From Glutamicibacter protophormiae (lineage in GTDB: Bacteria; Actinomycetota; Actinomycetes; Actinomycetales; Micrococcaceae), in contig NZ_BMPH01000002.1 in assembly GCF_014647495.1 (NCBI RefSeq), positions 248,001-312,000 on the forward strand: DNA of 64,000 nucleotides, written 5' to 3'. Below are positions 58,954 through 64,000 of this stretch, piece after piece; the first letter of the stretch is position 1, and every line of letters starts with the position of its first letter. The notes below the pieces were generated by a model that worked only from the letters and a program-made list of their open reading frames with translations, searched no databases and was not told where the DNA came from. A program made the position numbers and the translations under genes.

Positions 58954-59886
58954 TCATGAGTGGGCCGCGGAGGGCGCCGGTGTGAAAGGCGCCAGATGCC
59001 ATTGGCTGCCCTCGGCGGCCTCGTGCAGCGCCGTGGCAGTCAGCTGCACCGCCGGATTGCGCAGCGCTTCCTCGCGCCCGACCAGCCAGTATTCGGATTC
59101 GTAGGTGAACTGGTCGTGGAGCACCGGCACCAGCGCCTCGTAGTGCCTGCTGAGAAAGGTCGGCAGCAGGCCGATGCCGCCATGGCCCATGGTCGCCGAA
59201 TACTGCACCGCGATGCTGTTGGAGGAGATGGCCCGGCGCATGGCCGGCAGCCCGCTGGTCGCATCGTCGAGCTTGTCGACGGTCAACGCGGTGTCGATGT
59301 AGTAGTTCAGCGCATGGTCGCGCAGGTCCTCCAGTTTCCCGGGGGTGCCGTGCAAGTCCAGGTACCTTTTAGTGGCGTAGAGCCGCAGCTCGTATTTCAG
59401 CAGCAGGTGGGAGACCGCGCGGCGCACCTGGGGCTGGCCGATGACGATTTCCAGGTCCATTCCGGTGCGGCCCTGGCGTGCCCGCGTGGTTTCCGAGACC
59501 AGGTCGAACACCAATTGCGGGTGGCTCTCCTGCAGCTTCGCGAGGGTCGGCGCAGCCAAGTGGGCGCTGAAGGCATCAGGTGCGGCGACGCGCACATGGC
59601 CGGCCACCTGCCCCGGCTCGTCGGCGGCGCCGATGGTGGCAACCGCCCGTTCGATCGCCTCGGCCGAGGCCATTGCGCGCCGGCCCAGCTCGGTCAGTTC
59701 CCATCCCTGCGCCGAGCGGGCCAGCAGCCGTCCGCCCATGGCCTGCTGCAGGGAAGCGATGCGCCGGGAAATCGTCGAGTGGTTCACCCCGAGCACGTTG
59801 GCGGCCGCCGTGTACCGGCCCAGGCGGGCGACGGTGAGGAAGGCGATCAGGGACTCCAGGTGGTGGTAATCGATGGGACGCTGCAT
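58954..59886 (-). CDS. LysR-family regulator of the hydroxyacid module
   Basis: 310 residues from ATG 59886 (upstream in-frame ATGs give non-family sequence). HTH: ESLIAFLTVARLGRYTAAANVLGVNHSTISRRIASLQQAMGG. The effector domain follows. It is divergent from mmsB across 146 bases; a perfect 16-base palindrome lies 8 bases before its start, so autoregulation and control of the mmsB operon are likely. Confidence 0.92.
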   Translation of the reverse strand: MQRPIDYHHLESLIAFLTVARLGRYTAAANVLGVNHSTISRRIASLQQAMGGRLLARSAQGWELTELGRRAMASAEAIERAVATIGAADEPGQVAGHVRVAAPDAFSAHLAAPTLAKLQESHPQLVFDLVSETTRARQGRTGMDLEIVIGQPQVRRAVSHLLLKYELRLYATKRYLDLHGTPGKLEDLRDHALNYYIDTALTVDKLDDATSGLPAMRRAISSNSIAVQYSATMGHGGIGLLPTFLSRHYEALVPVLHDQFTYESEYWLVGREEALRNPAVQLTATALHEAAEGSQWHLAPFTPAPSAAHS

Positions 59887-59894
59887 GCACCCAG

Positions 59895-59910
59895 TGTGCG
59901 CCAGCGCACA
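59895..59910. promoter_or_regulatory. LysR operator candidate
   Basis: TGTGCGC-CA-GCGCACA, a perfect 7-2-7 inverted repeat directly upstream of the LysR start and facing mmsB. Matches half-sites before the MHS gene at 57474. Confidence 0.55.
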
Positions 59911-60032
59911 GCAGTGTTGCAATTTTCCCAGGTCTTTGTGCATTGAGGAAGTGATCTGGCGCACCTACGCTGGCCGTATCCGGGTTTCCCCGAGGTAGCG
60001 AACACCTGTCGGCGCATGGAAGGAACAGCACA

Positions 60033-60962
60033 ATGAGCGTATATGCATGGATCGGACTGGGGAACATGGGTGGACCCATGTCGGCGAACCTGGTCGCCGC
60101 CGGGCACGAGGTGCGCGGAGTCGACCTGAACGAGCAGGCCCGCGCCGCGGCGGCGGGTGCGGGCGTGCACCTTGCCGACTCCGTAGCCCAGGCGCTGGCG
60201 GGGGCGGATGCGGTGATTACCATGCTGCCCAAGGGCCAGCATGTCCGCGCGGTCTACGAGGGTCCCGAGGGCATCTGGGCCCATGCCACCGAATCGATGA
60301 TGCTGCTGGACTGCTCCACAGTGGACATCGAGACCTCCCGCTACATCCACGAGCAATCAGCGGCCCGCGGGCTGAAGTTCGTCGATGCCCCGGTTTCCGG
60401 CGGCATCTCGGGAGCGGCGGCCGGCAGCTTGGCCATCATGCTCGGCGGGGCGCCGGAACTCATGGAGCGGGCCGGTGAACTGGTGGCGCCGATGTCCGCG
60501 CGCGCCATCGTCGCCGGCGGTCCATCCATGGGCATTGCGGCGAAGATCTGCAACAACATGATGCTGTTCATAGACCTCATGGCCAGCGCCGAGGGGTCGC
60601 AGCTGGCCGAGAAGCTGGGACTGGATCCACAGGTGTTCTGGGAGATCGTGTCGGTATCCTCCGGCCGCTCGTGGGCGCAGCAGACGTGGTACCCGGTGCC
60701 CGGCATCGTCGACACCGCCGCTGCGAACAACAACTTCGAGGCTACTTTCCGCGTGGACCTGGCGCGCAAGGACGTGGGGCTGGCACTGGACGCGGGAACC
60801 ATGTCCGGCATCTGTCTTCCCGCCGCACAGCTGGTCAGCAAGCACTTCGACGAGCTGATCTCGGAAGGGCTGGAAGACAAGGACTGCTCGCTGATCGTCA
60901 AGAACCTGGTGCCCGGCGGGCAGGTGCGCGGTTACGGGGCGGCAGAGCATGCCAACCGGTGA
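60033..60962 (+). CDS. mmsB: 3-hydroxyisobutyrate dehydrogenase
   Basis: 309 residues; ATG 60033 has GGAAGG upstream. NAD motif AWIGLGNMGGPMSANLVAAGH, substrate loop FVDAPVSGGISGAAAGSLAIML, catalytic Lys in SMGIAAKICNNMMLFIDL and NNFEATFRVDLARKDVGLAL: all typical of 3-hydroxyisobutyrate dehydrogenase in valine breakdown, though tartronate semialdehyde reductase and related enzymes share the fold. It overlaps the next gene by 14 bases. Confidence 0.9.
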   Translation: MSVYAWIGLGNMGGPMSANLVAAGHEVRGVDLNEQARAAAAGAGVHLADSVAQALAGADAVITMLPKGQHVRAVYEGPEGIWAHATESMMLLDCSTVDIETSRYIHEQSAARGLKFVDAPVSGGISGAAAGSLAIMLGGAPELMERAGELVAPMSARAIVAGGPSMGIAAKICNNMMLFIDLMASAEGSQLAEKLGLDPQVFWEIVSVSSGRSWAQQTWYPVPGIVDTAAANNNFEATFRVDLARKDVGLALDAGTMSGICLPAAQLVSKHFDELISEGLEDKDCSLIVKNLVPGGQVRGYGAAEHANR

Positions 60963-61707
60963 CGCGAGGCGCAGCGTGCGCCGGGCGGTAGTCACCGGCG
61001 GCGCGGGAGGCATCGGGCTGGCCTGCGCCCGCGAACTCTCCGCGCGGGGGATCCACGTCGTGGTAGCGGACCTGGACGAGCAGGCGGCGCGGAACGCGGC
61101 GGACGAGGTCGGCGGGGAAGCCTGGGTGGTGGACCTGTCGGATACCGCCGGGTTGGAGGGGTTGTCCCTGGAAGCCGACATCCTTGTCAACAACGCCGGG
61201 GTGCAGCGGGTGGGGCCGATCCACGAATACCAACCCGAGCAATGGCGCTTGATCCACCGGTTGATGCTCGAAGCCCCGTTCCTGCTGATCCGCGCGGCGC
61301 TGCCGGGCATGTACGAGCGGAGGTTCGGGCGCATCATCAATATTTCTTCGGCCCATGGCCTGCGCGCCAGCGCCTTCAAGAGCGCCTACGTGTCGGCCAA
61401 GCACGGGCTGGAGGGCCTGTCGAAGGTGGCCGCGCTGGAAGGCGCGGAGCATGGGGTGACGAGCAACTGCATCAATCCCGGGTATGTGCGCACCCCGCTG
61501 GTCGAGGCGCAGATCGCCGACCAGGCGCGGGTCCACGGCATCGCCGAGTCTGAGGTGATGGAAAAAATCATGCTGACCGACATGGCGGTCAAGCGGCTCA
61601 TCGAGCCGGAGGAAGTCGCGTCGCTGGCAGGATGGCTTGCCGGGGATGACGCTGGGATGGCCACCGGCGCCAGCTACGCCATCGACGGCGGCTGGACGGC
61701 GCAATAG
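60949..61707 (+). CDS. SDR oxidoreductase, 3-hydroxybutyrate dehydrogenase-like
   Basis: 252 residues. Rossmann motif VTGGAGGIGLACARELS, active-site SAHGLRASAFKSAYVSAKHG (Ser, Tyr-x3-Lys), NNAG, and the C-terminal substrate segment AQIADQARVHGIAESEVME typical of D-3-hydroxybutyrate dehydrogenases (product acetoacetate). It overlaps mmsB and ends before a hairpin. With scoAB-thiolase elsewhere in the window, the strain could take 3-hydroxybutyrate to acetyl-CoA. Confidence 0.88.
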   Translation: MPTGDARRSVRRAVVTGGAGGIGLACARELSARGIHVVVADLDEQAARNAADEVGGEAWVVDLSDTAGLEGLSLEADILVNNAGVQRVGPIHEYQPEQWRLIHRLMLEAPFLLIRAALPGMYERRFGRIINISSAHGLRASAFKSAYVSAKHGLEGLSKVAALEGAEHGVTSNCINPGYVRTPLVEAQIADQARVHGIAESEVMEKIMLTDMAVKRLIEPEEVASLAGWLAGDDAGMATGASYAIDGGWTAQ

Positions 61708-61731
61708 CTCTCCGGCATTCCACAGGGCAAA

Positions 61732-61776
61732 CAGCGGGCAGGCGCAGGGAATGGATTTCCCGGCGTCTACCCGCTG
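61732..61776. terminator. hairpin between convergent genes
   Basis: Outer arms CAGCGGG/CCCGCTG are exact, and the stem continues with two mismatches towards the loop. It lies 25 bases after the SDR stop and 18 before the opposing MHS stop. Confidence 0.6.
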
Positions 61777-61793
61777 TCGTTCGTCAGCAGTAT

Positions 61794-63128
61794 TTAAGCC
61801 TTCACCACGTGGTGTCCCAGCTGGCTGGTCGGCACGCGGTAGGTTTCCCGCGCGGTCAGCGCCGAAATCGAGGCGATCAGCGCGATGGCCGCGGTGAACA
61901 GGCTGATCTGGACCCAGCCTCCGGGCTGCAGCCCGCCCAGGGCGGCCACGATGGACGGGGCGAAGCCCGCCATCAGGAAGCCCAGCTGGGTGCCGATGGC
62001 CAGGCCGGAGAAGCGTACCTGGGAAGAGAACATCTCGGCGTAGAAGCTCGGCCACACGGCGTTGGCCGCGGCGTAGGCGCAGGAGAAGACCAGCAGCGAG
62101 AGCCCGAACTGCAGCAGCGTGTTGCTGGTTTCCATGGAGCGCAGGTAGAAGGGCATGACCGCCGCGGAAGCCAGGGCCCCGTAGATGAAGACCGGCTTGC
62201 GGCCGATCCGGTCGGCCAGCATGCCGAAGAACGGCTGGGTGAGCAGTGCGCCGATATTGCCTGCAACGACCAGCCACAGGGTGATGGACTCGTCCATGTT
62301 GCCGATGGTCTTGCCGTAGGAGATGGCCAGGGTTCCGTACACGGTGGACACCGCGGCGATGAATGCGCACAGCACCACGCGCAGCACGTCCTTCCAGTGG
62401 AAGCGCAGCAGCACGGCCAGCGGCAGCTTGGCGATCTCGTTGTTCTTCTTGGCCTTCTCGAATTCCGGGGTCTCGTGCAGCGAACGGCGGATGAAGAAGG
62501 TCACCACCACCACCACGGCCGACAGCCAGAACGGGATGCGCCAGCCGATGCCGAACTTGATCTCGTCCGGCAGCGCCACCACGGGAATGAAGATCATTGC
62601 CGCCAGGATCTGGCCGCCCTGGGTGCCGGTCAGGGTCCAGGAGGTGAAGAAGCTGCGGCGGTGGTCCGGGGCGTGCTCCAGGGACATCGAGGAGGCGCCG
62701 GCCTGCTCGCCGGCGGCGGACAGGCCCTGCATCAGGCGGGCGATCACCAGCAGGATCGGGGCCAGCCAGCCGACCTGGTCGAAGGTGGGCAGGCAGCCGA
62801 TGGCGAAGGTCGAGGCGCCCATGAGCACCAGGGTGAACATCAAGACCTTCTGGCGGCCGATCCGGTCGCCGAAGTGGCCCAGGATGATCGCGCCGATGGG
62901 GCGCGCGATGTAGGCGAAACCGAAGGTCGCCAGGGACATGACCGCGGCGTTGGCGTCGGCGTCGGGGAAGAAGATGTGCGGGAAGATCAGGGCTGCGGCG
63001 GAGCCGAAGATGAAGAAGTCGTAGTATTCGACGGCGCTGCCCATGAAGCTGGCCAGCGCGGCCTTGACCGGCGTGCGCTGTCCGCTTCCGTGCTCTTCAG
63101 ATGCCGACGGCATGGGTGTCGTGGTCAT
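61794..63128 (-). CDS. MHS-family MFS permease, likely shikimate/quinate uptake
   Basis: 444 residues, 12 helices. ASFMGSAVEYYDFFIFGSAA and IGAIILGHFGDRIGRQKVLM are family marks. Divergent from a quinate/shikimate dehydrogenase gene 158 bases away, so it probably brings in shikimate or quinate, as QsuA and ShiA do in other bacteria. It is the third MHS permease in this 15-kb stretch, but diverges more from the other two. Confidence 0.9.
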   Translation of the reverse strand: MTTTPMPSASEEHGSGQRTPVKAALASFMGSAVEYYDFFIFGSAAALIFPHIFFPDADANAAVMSLATFGFAYIARPIGAIILGHFGDRIGRQKVLMFTLVLMGASTFAIGCLPTFDQVGWLAPILLVIARLMQGLSAAGEQAGASSMSLEHAPDHRRSFFTSWTLTGTQGGQILAAMIFIPVVALPDEIKFGIGWRIPFWLSAVVVVVTFFIRRSLHETPEFEKAKKNNEIAKLPLAVLLRFHWKDVLRVVLCAFIAAVSTVYGTLAISYGKTIGNMDESITLWLVVAGNIGALLTQPFFGMLADRIGRKPVFIYGALASAAVMPFYLRSMETSNTLLQFGLSLLVFSCAYAAANAVWPSFYAEMFSSQVRFSGLAIGTQLGFLMAGFAPSIVAALGGLQPGGWVQISLFTAAIALIASISALTARETYRVPTSQLGHHVVKA

Positions 63129-63286
63129 CGGGTTACTCCCTTGGTGCGTGGTGATGTTCTGGCCCGATTCCGTAAAATGTGCGCTATGCGACCACTTGTT
63201 CGGAATGTGTTCATTGGTTTAGAGTAGATGTAAATCACAGACGAAGCAATACCTGTTGCGTCGATGACTGAATGCGAGGACCTGCG

Positions 63287-64000
63287 ATGAGTACCACTGC
63301 CGAATCCTATTTGGTGGGTTTGATCGGCGACGGGGTCATGCCGTCGCTGACTCCCGGGATGCATGAACGGGAGGCCGATGTGCAAGGCCTGCGCTACCTG
63401 TACCGCCCGATCGACCTCGCCGTGCTGGGACGCCCGGGCAGCGATGTCGGAGCTCTATTAAAGGCCGGAGCGCAGCTTGGTTTCAATGCCTTCAACATCA
63501 CCCATCCGTGCAAGCAGCTGGTCCTGGAGCACCTCGACGAGATCACGGAAAATGCCCGGGACATCGGCGCGGTGAACACCGTGGTCATCCGCGAGGGAAA
63601 GTTCCACGGCTACAACACCGATGCCTCCGGATTCGGCCGCGGATTTGCCGAGGGGCTGCCCGGAGCGAACCAGCAAAGGGTCCTGCAGCTGGGGGCCGGC
63701 GGCGCCGGGTCCGCAGTGGCCTACGCGCTGCTGGCTTCGGGGACCGAGCAGCTCTTCCTGGTGGACCCGGACGCGCAGCGCGCCGGGCAGCGCGCCGCGG
63801 AGCTGAACCGGCTCTTCCCGCACGCCGAGATCACCGCGGCCTCCCCGGAACAGGTGCCCGGGCTGCTGCCCTCCGTGGACGGGCTGCTGAACGCCACCCC
63901 CATCGGCATGCACCACCACCCCGGCCTGCCGCTGGAACTGGAGGGGCTTGAATCCCGCCACTGGGTGGCTGACTGCATCTACCGTCCGGTCGACACCGAA
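63287..64000 (+). CDS. quinate/shikimate dehydrogenase, 3'-truncated by window edge
   Basis: 238 residues visible from ATG 63287 (GAGGA upstream), open to the last base. Opens YLVGLIGDGVMPSLTPGMHE; NITHPCKQLVLEHLDEITE holds the catalytic-type Lys; GYNTDASGFGRGF the Asp; LGAGGAGSAVAYALLASG the NAD site. The sequence pattern is closest to the catabolic actinobacterial enzyme QsuD (from memory) rather than biosynthetic AroE: opening TPGMHE and the GFGRG motif. Divergent from an MHS permease. Likely first step of quinate/shikimate use. Confidence 0.9.
   Translation, partial: MSTTAESYLVGLIGDGVMPSLTPGMHEREADVQGLRYLYRPIDLAVLGRPGSDVGALLKAGAQLGFNAFNITHPCKQLVLEHLDEITENARDIGAVNTVVIREGKFHGYNTDASGFGRGFAEGLPGANQQRVLQLGAGGAGSAVAYALLASGTEQLFLVDPDAQRAGQRAAELNRLFPHAEITAASPEQVPGLLPSVDGLLNATPIGMHHHPGLPLELEGLESRHWVADCIYRPVDTE

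Overview
The window is high-GC DNA packed with genes, with strong third-position G/C bias, AGGAG-type ribosome sites, many GTG/TTG starts, and IclR, GntR/FCD, AsnC, HxlR and LysR regulators. This fits an actinobacterium, most likely Micrococcaceae (Arthrobacter/Glutamicibacter-like). That placement is inferred from protein style, not from a marker gene. I found no rRNA, tRNA, CRISPR array, integrase, transposase or replication origin. Most of the window is catabolic and transport modules, each with its own regulator.

Left part (0-16.8 kb): a membrane protein cut by the window edge; a frameshifted FAD-linked oxidase; an S9 peptidase; an asparagine-use operon (GntR regulator, L-asparaginase, aspartase, amino-acid permease whose first codons look frameshifted); a PfpI/DJ-1 protein; pyruvate oxidase poxB; a stand-alone fabH; a metallophosphoesterase followed by a histidine phosphatase.

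Middle (16.8-45 kb): a large unknown multi-pass membrane protein; a membrane alpha/beta hydrolase; a CoA-transferase/thiolase operon (scoA-scoB-thiolase) that shares an operator-like palindrome with a nearby IclR gene; a D-threonine-aldolase-like PLP enzyme; a NERD-helicase; a decayed stretch of gene fragments (28.8-31.9 kb); an AsnC regulator divergent from an MFS/M20-peptidase pair; topoisomerase IB; an acyl-CoA ligase; two small unknown genes; a complete peptide/nickel-type ABC importer; and an NAD(P)-binding protein divergent from an HxlR regulator.

The main anomaly is at 45.7-48.1 kb. An AT-rich insert of about 2.3 kb interrupts the 3' end of hxlR. A second, slightly divergent copy of the last ~132 bp of the gene lies at the far end with what looks like the original C-terminus. 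The insert carries a translationally coupled two-gene cassette of unknown function (a 225-aa soluble protein and a 166-aa protein with one membrane anchor) plus a probably truncated third gene.

Right part (48-64 kb): an MBL hydrolase coupled to an MHS-family permease with a LysR regulator; two DUF202-type membrane proteins; an acyl-CoA dehydrogenase; Nudix and VOC proteins; a YeiH-type exporter divergent from a LysR gene; a second MHS permease, LysR, 3-hydroxyisobutyrate dehydrogenase and 3-hydroxybutyrate-dehydrogenase-like SDR module; and a third MHS permease divergent from a quinate/shikimate dehydrogenase that runs off the right edge.
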